The translations under genes and the position numbers were made by a program. 64,000 bases of DNA from Balanoglossus misakiensis. Lineage: Eukaryota > Hemichordata. Of the stretch, positions 43,501-55,500 are shown one piece after another (position 1 is the first letter of the stretch; each line of letters opens with the position of its first letter). The stretch lies in the NCBI GenBank assembly GCA_040954595.2, contig CM082593.2, positions 7,812,001 through 7,876,000 on the forward strand. The letters run 5' to 3'. The notes under the pieces were generated by a model. The model searched no databases. It worked only from the letters and a program-made list of their open reading frames with translations, and was not told where the DNA came from.

Positions 43501-46500
43501 GCACCTCTGATTTCTAGAAGGTCATCCAAGGGGGTGAATGGTAATGACTCCAGGCTCTCTTTCCAGAATGTTTTGCTGACAGTGGTTACTTGCGAGCCGG
43601 TGTCCACCAAACACTTGCAAGTTACTCCATCCACTTTGGCTGTTTCTTCGTTCAATGGGCCTAAAACAGTGCCATCTATAGGTCTGGAATGTTTCTTCCG
43701 TCTGTGACATTTCCCACGGCGAGGTTTGGTCTGTCCTGTATGCTGTCTCACCTGAGTAGTGTCTTCCTTCCTTCTTGGCTTTACGTCACCACCCTTTGCA
43801 GTCGTCTGGTCACTACTATCGTGTCGACGGGCATTAGAAGATTCACTTCTCGGTGCGCTGCAGTCTCTCGCTCTGTGGCCTGCTTCACCGCAGTTATAGC
43901 AGTTGAACGGTTTCTTGCCCTTGGTGTTGCTGGCCTTCTGGTTGGGCTTGTTTGACTCTGAAAGTTTGGTTTTCACTGCAGACAAATCTCTCCGAGCTTT
44001 ATCTAACTTCCTCCGCTCTTCGCTGAGTTCTCTGCGCAAAACATCTGCTTCACTCCGACCTGTTTCTGGGCGCAAACCTTCATCTTCTCGTACGGACAGT
44101 CTTGTGTTCAGATCACCCAACGACCGTTGCAAAGACTCTATCACCTCCCGATCAGCCTGGCGTTGCTCTTGCATCAACTGTAATGCCTTCGCCATCTGTC
44201 CTATCATCCCCACGTCCACCGACCTCTGACCGTGAACGGCGATGTCATGTTCTGTATCAGAATCATCCTCAGGGTTGGTGGACTGATGTGCTCTACCAGC
44301 AGGTGTGCGCTTCGATCGGCGGTGGTGATCTTCCCTATCCCGTATCTCCTGTTCTGCATTTCTAGCAACTCTAAACAGCTGGAGATATGTCTCACATCGA
44401 TGAAGTTCATGTCTGGTGATGTCAGAAACCCTCTCATCTTTGAGCCCTTTGAAGAAGGTTTCTCTCAGCATACCGTCTAAGGCATCTCTACTCACGGCAC
44501 CTCGAACGCGAGCTGCGTGTATCAAATGTTCGAGACGGGGACCGTATGCAGCTACCGGTTCATTTTCTTCATGACTGCAATTGTAAAACTTGCGAAGTAG
44601 CGACTGTCCAGTCTCTACCTGGCCATAGATACTTTCGAGCTTTTCAAGTATTTCAGGTATTGTGGCATTTTCCAAATACAGTACGGCAGCACGTGCTTCA
44701 CCTTTCAAAGATTTCTCAACAGCCTGAGCTAGTACTCTGTCGTCATAAGTACCAGACCCGAGCATGCGTTCGACTTCACACTTCCAAACTTCAAAGCTTG
44801 TACCGTCTTTACTTTTTGTTTCTCCAGTGAAAGGGGTAACACGTGGGAGGTGAAAAGCATGTGGGCTGAACTGGTGAAAGGCTGACTCTCCCCTATCTAT
44901 AAACGGTGTGCTCCCCCTTAATGGTGTTTGGGTTCCCCAATCACTCTTTGTTTTTGTTTCATGACTGTGTCCAGGATCCCCTATGCGTTCATCCTTTCTA
45001 GCCCCCGCTAGGGACATGGCCAATCTTTCGCTCATACTAATACTTCTACGGGGTACAGTATTTTGGGCCAATTTGGAATCCAATGAAATCCTGACTGAAT
45101 CAGGATACCCACTATCCCCTTTGGAATTTGAAGGCAGGAAACCTTTTGGTCTTTCCATAATGATTCACTGATCCAAATATGCGTGACGCAAAATAATCAC
45201 CTATACGTATGAGCTCAGTCAGCACAGCATACAAACACACTGTACTATCACATAAAACATAAATGCTTTGTATGTATGATAATGTCTGATTTCCAATGTA
45301 CAAGTGTCCTCTTGTATGATGCAAACCGTCAATACACTACACTAGTATCAAATTCAATTAGCCTAAACAGTTGGGCGCCATTTTGTAGGGCTCACTTCAC
45401 GGTAATGATCACTGTAAGCGATTACCCAGCAAAAATCTACAGGGGGTAGGGTCGTTGAATCCGATTGACATAGTTTGCACTGCAATGTGAGGACAAAAGA
45501 GGTACTTATATGGAAATCACACACGACACACATATGATGTAATGTTGAACACTTTGGTATATTATCATAAATCTACCAACAATAAAGTGCACTCATGAAC
45601 TTTACAAACTCTGAAAATCAACACTTATTTGTATTGAAAAAGATACAAATGTCCCCAGTGTACGATATGCTGTGAAATATCGCGAAGTCAACAGCTGTGA
45701 CAGTTCCACTGGTACACAGTCCGACAAACGCAGTTGTACTTCAGTCAGGTTTCCACACGTAGCGGCATTCACATCAGGCACACAGCAAACCTTGGCAGAG
45801 GATTCCGGTGTCCGCGAGCCCGCATAACACAAAGGCAATTCTGTATGGCCAACACACAGCAGTCTATGGCTTCTCGAAATTACTGAATAATTCCTCTTCA
45901 GAATCAATGTGTTCTATACGCTGGAAATACTGAACCATCTCAGCACTCGGCGAGTGTCCTGAACTGTTGTATCACTCAATAACTCTAACACGAACGGCTA
46001 TATAAACTGAGACCCGTAACGTTCTGTCTCAGTGACTGTCAAAAGTTTAGCATGAAGCCAAAGTTCCAACTACGAGAATTCCCTCACCGTGACTCTATCA
46101 TGAGCATGGATCGCCTCCACACGAACAAGTCTCACCGTAAAAGATCGACAATGTCTCTGCACCCAGTGACGGCTGTTGACAATAGTTCCGTCGATAAATA
46201 TACGTGATCACAGCTGGAGTCGCTGTTAGTATTACTAACAGTACAGCAGCTCCCTCGGTCGGCCACGTGATATTTCCTACCTCAGAGTCAGTTCGATGTA
46301 ATACCAAAAGTCAGCTCTGAATCCTCGCTAAACTCAGTCCGCCAGATCGCTGAATGTGTCTAACAGGATATCATCTCTGGAATACGGTTCACAACACCTT
46401 TGTTGAGCGGCGATCCATCTTTTGCTCAAAAGAAAGTCACGATGATGAACTTTCTCGAACTTTTACTCCATTTTTCTTCTCTCCTTCACTTTCTGAACAA

Positions 46501-49500
46501 ATTACTCCGCATAGCACAAGCTAGCGTAAAAAAGAGTTTAAATCACGAGTCAACTATAAATGCAGTAGACCCAAAACGTGCGTTTACGTCCGAGCGGGTA
46601 AAACGACGTCAAAAGCAATGAATGATTCAAATGTCTGTACTGAAAAGACTCGCGTAAAGTGCGCTATTTTCTGAATAGGCGGAACAATACATGTCGAACG
46701 GATGGCGTTCCTCCGTCTTAAACGTGACATGTACTATAAGAAATACAACAACAAATTAAAGTAGTGACGTACACTATAAAATAACAGCAGACTATAATAA
46801 TCAGGTGATGCCAAAACACACCTGGTTACACATACATGGCTAAATCCAAATTGACAAAGTAAGGTTTTGATATTAAAGGCCCAGTTAATTGATGTTATAT
46901 GACCACGTTCTTCGGATAATCTACACAACATTACATAGCATTTATAAGGATATCTGCTAGAGTCCATCTGCAAAATCTTTAAAGTGGAACGTTGTGATCC
47001 GTTTTTGAGCCAATTCTGCGAAATGCGATTAAAAAGTACTATGAAAAACGTTGGTTTCATTCACTTTCACTTACGCATAACAGAGCTACAGCCAGCCAAA
47101 AAGTGCGCGAACCCGGAAGTGAGTGACGTCAGCAACTTGTGGTACCGTTGTCCGCTGCCGACGCGTTGGAGCGAGCTTATGCTTATACACGCCTGCACTC
47201 ACGCGACCGACGACGTTAGCATGGCAACATATTCTCGGGTAGTAGGCTACAATTTTGAACCAGAGATTCCCTTCTACGACCAAGCGACTGAATTTTACAG
47301 AGGACAAAAGTTCATGCAGTTCTGATCTCCGATGTGTCCCGTTTGTCAAGGCTTACACTTGGTGTGGTTTCAGTGAAACCATAGACCCTAGGGTCTATGG
47401 TGAAACAGACAATGCTGTTAACAATACCCTCCCTTGTTGTCTCTCCCTCGTTGTCACCTTTACGAACCACTTTTCTTACAAAAATACTTTGTCACCTTTT
47501 ATGGAGTTGAAAAGAACGCAGGTGCATCGTCCTGCTCTCCAGGTGTAGTACGTCCGTAGTTATTCTATGCATGTTTCGTCTCTTGAAATGTATTAAAACT
47601 GCCCTGTTTAGTTGCTTTCATTTGATAACTATGCGATCGTCAATAAATGGAAATTAAACCCAAATACGTGTACCAAAAAACGTGCAGAAAGGATTTAAAA
47701 CGGTACGTTTATTATTATCAGCGGCAGTTAGAACAACTTTGTATAGGCCTTACGGTTTGTTCATAAACGTCGACATGCATGGCATCGTGGACATTGCAGG
47801 GTCTTTGTCTGCACGCATCGACAAATACAATACACGTAGAGCATTGCCTTTGAAAGAAACTTATCCCCGTCGATTTTCCGAATATGTTTTTAAAATCATG
47901 AACTTGACATTTCGCCATGTCAGATCGGCGCAAAATGTGTCTGTTTATTGGAAATGACACGTCGAACGTGTAAGAGCGCTGCGCGTCGACTGCAACGCAA
48001 GTTGCTGACGTCACAGTAGTAATTTCAACTCGCGTCTTCTGCTTGCGCAGGAAGTGAAAGTGAATTAACCCATCGGAACGTTGCCGTTTTTGACACCCGG
48101 TTTGAACTTTGAAGCCCAAAATTGAGGGTGTCGTTCCACTTTAACCAATACTTCACACATCTTTTAAAATACATTACACTTAAAGGTAATCTACCACATT
48201 CACCAATTGCAGCTAAGTCATTCGTTTTTCTGCTTACATTTAAAAGAAATTTACAAAACTGATAATGAACTTGTTCGACCTGAGGAGAGTGCTCCCAGCC
48301 CCAAATTTCGCTGCCATACAAGAGAATTGGAGTGACGTATAAGTGTCAAATAGTTTAAAAGAATCGGACAATGACAGTCCACCCAGCCTTCTCAATAAAG
48401 TTTTCAATTGAAACAGAGCTTTTCTTCCTTGGGAGGCTTGATTTCTCTTAGTTGGGCTCCAACTAAGAGAATACATTATATATATTTGGAAGACGCGTTC
48501 AATATCCGGATATACGGTAGTTTTGTTTTTTATTGCGCGAGATTCAAAAGTTGTCATTCTGAATGCCATTTGTCTGGTGTAAGTGACTAGTTTTGCACTT
48601 GCAGTGTGTGTACGTCCATGGTGTATGCCGCTACCGAATCCCATAATCTCCCATAATCGCTGCATGTTGTAGAGCTTCTTAGTAATATTGATGATTTGAT
48701 CTGATTAATGTGTGACTGCCAACGTCGATCGTCGCGAGGAAAAAAATAATATCTCGCTTGCTCTCGACTGTGTGAGTTCGAGCGCGTCTATATCTACAGT
48801 GCAACAGAATGTAAACAAATGACATCATCCATATCAATCCGCAAGAGCTGGAGGAATATGGAGGATTGATCATTTCAAAACGACAGATGAATAAGTCATA
48901 ATATTTACATTCCTAAATATTACAGAATGTGTATTTTATTAATTTCTTGTAGATTATCATTCAATAAGGCATATGATAATAATCTTTATGGCCATGATAA
49001 GGGTTTTGCGGCACCTCGGCCGTACAGCGATTCGCGCCCTGCGCTGAGGTACATTGTACCAGAAAGTGAGAGAATTTAGGTAAGAGTAATGTGATGTATT
49101 TCTGGAATACAAATATGTCACACATTTAAGGATGTACATGCAGAACATAAACCAGAAAACTGCGCGCATTTGTCTTTTTCCCATAGGATTACATTGATAA
49201 TTGCTAGAAAACAAACTTCTACTATTGTTATGTTCAGGAAATTTTACATAATCGTGTGCATGGTCACCGTGCTCTGTGTGAGATAAATTGCGTTAAAATT
49301 TTCACCCATAGACAAACCATTGGTGAAAAATGCTGACTCAGCAGTTTTCTTTTATTATCGAATAAATTCATGGCTCTGTATTTCTAAAAGAAGTGCAGTG
49401 ACCCCTATATTTTATCACAGATTTTCATTATACATACAAAGGATAATCCACAAATCAACAATACATTCAATTTTGACGAACATACATCCGTAAGTAACTT

Positions 49501-52500
49501 GCAGGATTGTACCCACCTTCTATATGGATTACAGGCAGCGACAATTTTCAGTGCATTTGTTCCATGTTGCAATGGTTTACCATTCATACGTCTGTCACAC
49601 ATGATTTCTTTGATAAGACCAATGGCTTCTGTGGTGTTTGCTTCGTCAAAGAACAGAACTGTGTCCACCTTGTGTTTCTTCTTGTTGAACTTGGCCAACT
49701 TTTCAGCTTCACTGACCTTCTTGACAATGTCTTTGGCAGTTGTACCACCATGGACCTTTGATGGGCAATCAGAGTTGAGCATACATAAAGGTATGTGGAA
49801 CTCAAACTGTTTATTTCATATGTATCAGATATCTCATGACTATATGTGGGTGTACTTCTACTAGTCACATGTACATGTACATGTAGCTGTACAATTTGCT
49901 TCATTTTTAGTAGCAATATGGCACCTGCAAGTGTTACTACATTTTTACATGTGATTGTGTGCCTTGGAATTCTAATGGACAGTGGCGCTGTGTAACTGAC
50001 CATTACATAAATCTACAACAAATTGCAATAAGGTGTTTTGTACTTCTAGACTTGATAAACATGCATGAAGTGATATCTGCCTGTGAAAAACTGTCGGTCT
50101 TCAATGTGTCTGGGGCAAGTGAACTACCGGTAATGAAAAAAATATACAAATTTATGTTCATCAACAAAGATGTTTGGTAGTGAAGGCTCGCCAAAATGAA
50201 TAATCGGTCTCTACCGTTTATTCAATTTGGTGAGATGTTTACTCTCATATCCTACAAACAGGATGGAAGTTGTGTGTGGTTGAACGTTGATTTACTATAT
50301 ATCCACATGTAGAATAACATAAACAGTGCCTTGTATCAAACATAAGGAAAGGGGGCAGCGAGAGAGAGACTTTGTCCCTTTAAACTCACCTTCATTAGTA
50401 TCATGTTTTTAGGTCGATCTGCAGCGGCCATACCAGCCTGCAACTGACACATAAATCTGACCAGTCTTGTTTTGCCACATCCTGTCTCTCCCATGACAAT
50501 CACCGGGATACCACACCTGTGCAAAAATAAAATTATTCCTTGACATTTCCTTTCTGTGAAATTGTGACATATTTTGTTTCAATGCAAAGATGCCATATCG
50601 TTCTTCATGTACAGTTTATAATTCTGTCTCTCCTGATAGTGCAAGTTAAGTGAAGGTTTTAAAATAATATATCAAAAAAATCGCGTCAAGGACACGGTGG
50701 TCCCATTGAGGGATTACACAAGAAAAAGTCTACACCGGAGTACATGGCCATATACAGACAGACAGACACACACACACACACATAGAGAGAGATCAATGGG
50801 CAAACACTGACTGACCCATAAGCTGCCAATGGCATATTTACTGTACATATTCTAAATAGAACAGCTGGCCTCTTTAAAACTTAGCCAGTTATGTAATCAT
50901 TCAGGAATTTGCTGTGTATATCAATCACAGGAGGGGGCTTCCTGCCTAATTAAAACAACTCAATAAAGTAAATACACACCACTTTGCAAAGCAATCTGAC
51001 CAGTAGTTCTTGAGTTACTGAGTTTTGACCAAATTCACATTTTTCCAGCTAATTTGCATATTTTTGGCGATGACAACTTCATTTGAACAAACTCCCATCT
51101 ACAGCCCAGCCTGCATCAGCACACCAAATATCAAGGTGATACACGCAGCGGTTTTCAAGTTTTTGATGTGGACGGACATACCGGTAGACATACATCCATA
51201 CAGACGCAACCGATCCCATAAGGTCCATATACCAATGGGACCTAAAAACACCTAATTTGGAAAGCCCTGCAGGATCACTCAATCCCACTGAGCCCATTGC
51301 CACATTCTTATTTGACATTATTTGATATTAATTATTACAAGTGCACTTTTGCACCAGAGTACACTAGCTCGTCTGTACTGTCAGTCTATTGGCAGAAGAC
51401 GATGTTCTCATGTACCGGTATAAGTGAGAATGTACTTCTGTCTGGGAGAGGACTGCAAGACTGGTTATATGCAAGGTACTACCACATTTTCTTGCCATAA
51501 CTTCCAAACTTCCGAAGATGCAGACAACATGTACCTTTGAATTGTGTAAACTCAGGAAAGACCTACCTGAATCTCATGTGTATGGCCAGTATCTTTTTGA
51601 CATTGTCAGTGGTGAGTTCATAGGTATCATCAGGATCAGGTGCTGTACGTGCCCACTCAATCCCCATCACCAGGCATAACTGTTCAATCTTGCGTTCTCT
51701 GTTGGCCCCAGGAAGCGTGCATGGGCGAAACACAAACATGATTAAACTTAGCTGGAATTACTGTTACCTGTTGTAGCACTCATTGAAAGAATCTCAGTGT
51801 ACTTTTTTGAACCATTCAGATACGGTACATGTCATGATCTGATAAAACACTCTCTCACAATCGGCAGTATAGCGAGCAGTGGTTTTGTTGAGGGGGGTAC
51901 CCAGGTAAATGTTACCCGGGTTCCCCTTGGTATAATGAAGTCATATAATATTAGTAGATAGCAGGTTAGTGTTACCAGGGTTCCCAAGTCATTTATTACC
52001 AGTGTTCCCAGGCTTTAGCAAAACACTGGCGAGGAAGAACAAGCACTATATCTGAGCTGGTATATGTCATCATTATGGTATTGGATATATTTTATAAGCA
52101 CACTTTCAGCCAAAGTTACACTGTCTGTTTTCCAGTATAGGAACAATTTCTAAGTTCAGTGGTTAAGCAAATGAATCCAAATTGAATTCAGATGATGTAA
52201 CTAACACTGTAACAGACATAAAACCATTAAATCGTCAAAAATGAACCTCTAGTAGAATTTAACTGGATTTCTATTTGCATGCAAAGTGAAAATTTTCCCT
52301 TGCTGGGACAAAAGGAAAGTCTGCAACCAATGGTCCTTCCATTTTGAGTATTAAGCACTTTTGGCGACTGAATCCCCATTCACGGGGCACAGAAGAAACT
52401 TGAATCACTAGAGCTATGCATGCAGGCTAATAATCAGAACACGGAGAACAGCTCTCCATATTCATTTTATAATTTGACAATATTCGTTTACAAAGTCAGT

Positions 52501-55500
52501 TTTGTTTCAGTAAATGCAAATTGGCACGCAATCTTTAACATGATTTATATATCATTGGGTCGAGCCGGGACTGCATCAAGTTCTACTATACATTGGTATC
52601 ATTGACCTCGCTTTTCCAACTGTTGATTATCATGAAGCCTAAATGTGTGCAATCATGGCCAGTCTGAGGGATCTCTATTCTTGTGTCAGATAAAGAAATA
52701 AAGAAGTTTCTCACTTTGATAATTAACTGTGATTACCAATGGTTTTTGTGCCATTTGATTTTGTCATAACTCATCTCATCGTGGTGTTTCATGCTCTACT
52801 GTGTGCAGCGAACTAAACCAGGTCAAATGTGCCTTCAGCTGCGCTGATATCTGCAGTGTATGCATCGCACTGAATTACACTATTGTCCTATTATGGTGCT
52901 GGGCAACATAGTTTCTTGCTGATGTGTATGATTATGGCAAAGTTTCACCATTAGATAACTAAGACGTACCTCGCTAGGAATAAACCCGATTTCTCAAAAA
53001 TCTTCATTAGGCCGGAGAAAAAAAAACTTGTTCATCAGATTTTTTGGACCTAGTTCCAGGAGCGGCGAGCGAATTTTTTTTTTTTTTTTTAGGCTGAAGG
53101 TAAATGTGGTTCTCTGGCATATTTGCACAGATGCGGACAGGGCGAGATAATTGTTTCCCCTTTTTACCAGAAATATCTCACACAAAAACACTGATACATG
53201 TACTTGTAACTGAATTCAATACTATATTTCCCAACAATAACACAGGCCATTACATTTACAGTTGGTGCTTGCACAACATATTCTGGCCACCAGCGTTGGT
53301 ACTAAGAATTTTGTAACGCGGAAGTAGAATTTGCCGAGATCCCCCCCTCCCAAAAAAAAATTTCCAAATCAGCCAAAGTAGAAGCGGCGATTCCGATGAA
53401 CAATTTATTTTTCCTTCCTGGCCTTATTTCATTATTTCGAAAGCTTGTGTTCTATTTCATCAATAACTTCATGTTGTACGTGTTTATAACGCCCAATATT
53501 TTTTGCTGAATCCTGCTGGACTGATTTTCACAGAGCCAAGAGTTGGTTTGTTGTCTGTTGTCAGACAAACAGCATTATGAATTGCCGCAAAGTTGAGCGG
53601 CCTTATACATTGGTTGAATGTTTTGCTTTGCCCGGTTAAAGGTTAACATGTAAATAGTGTATTCTATAGTGTGGGTAACTTGAAGCAGAACATGAATGAC
53701 TCAAACTTCCATAAAAAGTCATTACAATGAAGGGCATAGCCAACATGAGGCTAACTCGTTCACATATGCGGGTCTCAGACTTCATTCTGATATAGGCAAT
53801 ATATACATTCGGCATTATGCGTAAATTCTGAAACCAACTCAACTGCACTAAAGTTCATTGCATAATTTTTCAGTTTAATGTATGCAACTATTGGCTTTAC
53901 TTACCTGGGTTGTGAGTCAAAATCTTCTCTTAGATTCACTCGTTGCATTTCAAGTCCCCTCTTCAGTTGTGGTGTCATCACACGTTTCTCAATGACAACG
54001 TTAGTTGTTGGGTTAACTAGATTACCGTTGTTGTCAATGTAGAAACCAAGGAATGTCATGGACATGTGATCATGGTGGAAGAATATGTAAGGATGGGGGC
54101 TACAGGAGGAAAGGAAAAGAAAAATGACCAGTTGCATGGTTGAAAAAAATGCATGTGTAAAAGCATTAGAAACTACCAGTATACATGAACATGTACCTGG
54201 GTCCAACAGATTCATACTTAATTCATTTTTAGGCAGAATTTAGATGACAGTACACATCAATATATAGTCAAACCTTTGTTAGTGGCCACCTTTATATAGC
54301 AGCCACCTCTATATAGTGGCCACTTTATTGCAGTCCCTGTGCATTTAACATGTACATTAATTGACCTGTCTATAAAGGCCATCTGTATACAAAGGCCAGT
54401 TTAGTAAAGTCCCTTAACTGGCCGCTATAGACAGGTTTTACTGTATTCCTTTTAAGAAAAGGTTTGAAAACTTTGTTTCAAAAAATTAGTTGTAACATTA
54501 TATGACTTGTTGGTAACATCTACTGGCAAACCAAACAAATCAAACAGCAAAATGTCGTCTAGAACCAATATTTTGTCACTAGTGAAACTGATAGCTGCTG
54601 ATAAGAGAAAGCTCAGTATATAATTAATTGGTTCTGAAAAAAACAGTGTGCACTTCATCATCTCACCTGCTTTCCCATCTTCTTCGCAACTGATAAGCAG
54701 CGATGTCATCACCATCGTTGGCTGCTTCTTCATCTGTATCTCCCAGAGGGTGGCGAGTACTTTCATCTGACATGTTCAGTGAAGGAGTTGCGAAGTCCTG
54801 ATACATGTACAAACAACAGAAGGAGTCAAGTCAGACAGAGAGTTCAAGGATATAGTGTTCATCTTCAATAAAATATTTTGTCTTAAAAATGTGAAAGTCC
54901 CTAATTACTACCACAGGGGGCTGCAAACACGAAAGTTATAAATGGCGAAGTACGTTCCGTTCTGCGTTTTTCCAACCTGTCTTATCATTTGCTAATCCAG
55001 AATAAAAGCTATCCATTTCCCATTAATCACCTGCTAACGACTTAATCTGTGTGCCCCATCCAGGGATTAAGTTGATAAAAAGTAAACACCAGTCAGCGAG
55101 TACTGGGTATAATGTGGCGTTCTCACTGGCACGTTTACACCGGTGCTACACCGGTGTAGATTTGACACCGACGGAAAAAACAAGTGAGAACGCTTTACGC
55201 CGGTGTTACGCCGGTGTTGATTTGCGACGGCGATGGGTGGTGGGTGTGTCATCAGAATCTATATAGTTGCTCCAGTCAGCAAGATTAATTGTGCCCCAAA
55301 TTAAAGCCTTAATAGCTGTCAATTGTTTAATTATTCTCATGATTTTACTTTCAAACTTAGAATGGTCTATACAAGTGAGTTGATTGATTGGTACATTGTA
55401 TACACACTAATACTATCACCCTCTTCTTTGGGGCTGCACATTTCAATATGAACACGTTAGATAATACACGGGTGCCACACCCATTTATTCAACTGACCAT

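Larger units (their letters stand above)
37067..46830 (-). mobile_element. Complete Ty3/gypsy LTR retrotransposon (9,764 bp)
   Basis: Two 1,447-bp LTRs flank a single 1,971-codon Gag-Pol. The direct repeat CATA on each side (37,063-37,066 and 46,831-46,834) is the target duplication. A primer site next to the 5' LTR and a purine tract next to the 3' LTR are present. The element lies in the same direction as RNF213. I noticed only one difference between the LTRs (38,290 G against 46,607 C), so it inserted recently. It has no env-like frame. It landed inside the older LINE. Confidence 0.95.
35230..48465 (-). pseudogene. 5'-truncated LINE (non-LTR retrotransposon) relic, split by three later insertions
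   Basis: Pieces on the minus strand: 48,145-48,465, 46,835-46,978, 36,769-37,066 and 35,230-35,528. They read in order as the C-terminal end of a LINE reverse transcriptase protein: YGSEIWGWEHSPQVEQVHYQ, then SEERGHITSINWAF, then FRCSSHALEIEKGRHGNIPP with a CKFC zinc-type motif, then HYIEDEFHFISICP and a stop. A frameshift near 48,338 shows it was already decaying. Removal of each insert with one target duplication restores the frame at all three joints. The 5' half is missing. Confidence 0.88.
31037..49516 (-). other. RNF213 intron 10 (18.5 kb), transposon nest
   Basis: Exons 10 and 11 join in phase as ACNPYR-RHTNVM, so this is one intron and not a gap between genes. Order from the left: module text (31,430-31,690), two GTCAAGGACAC repeats, a tandem foldback insert, a LINE relic interrupted three times (including by a gypsy element), then an inverted dispersed repeat (48,476-49,050). 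49,050-49,516 shows nothing. Confidence 0.9.

Noticed and set aside
31037-49516. The 18.5-kb gap as a misassembly or a break between two RNF213 paralogues
   Set aside because: Exons 10 and 11 join with correct phase into a continuous family string (ACNPYR, HTNVMIDHLE), and the filling is an ordered nest of identifiable transposons.
54452-54766. The 104-aa minus-strand frame starting MKVLATLWEIQMKKQ as the coding frame
   Set aside because: It overlaps exon 6 in the wrong frame; the frame giving DFATPSLNMSDE joins exons 5 and 7 in phase and matches the family.
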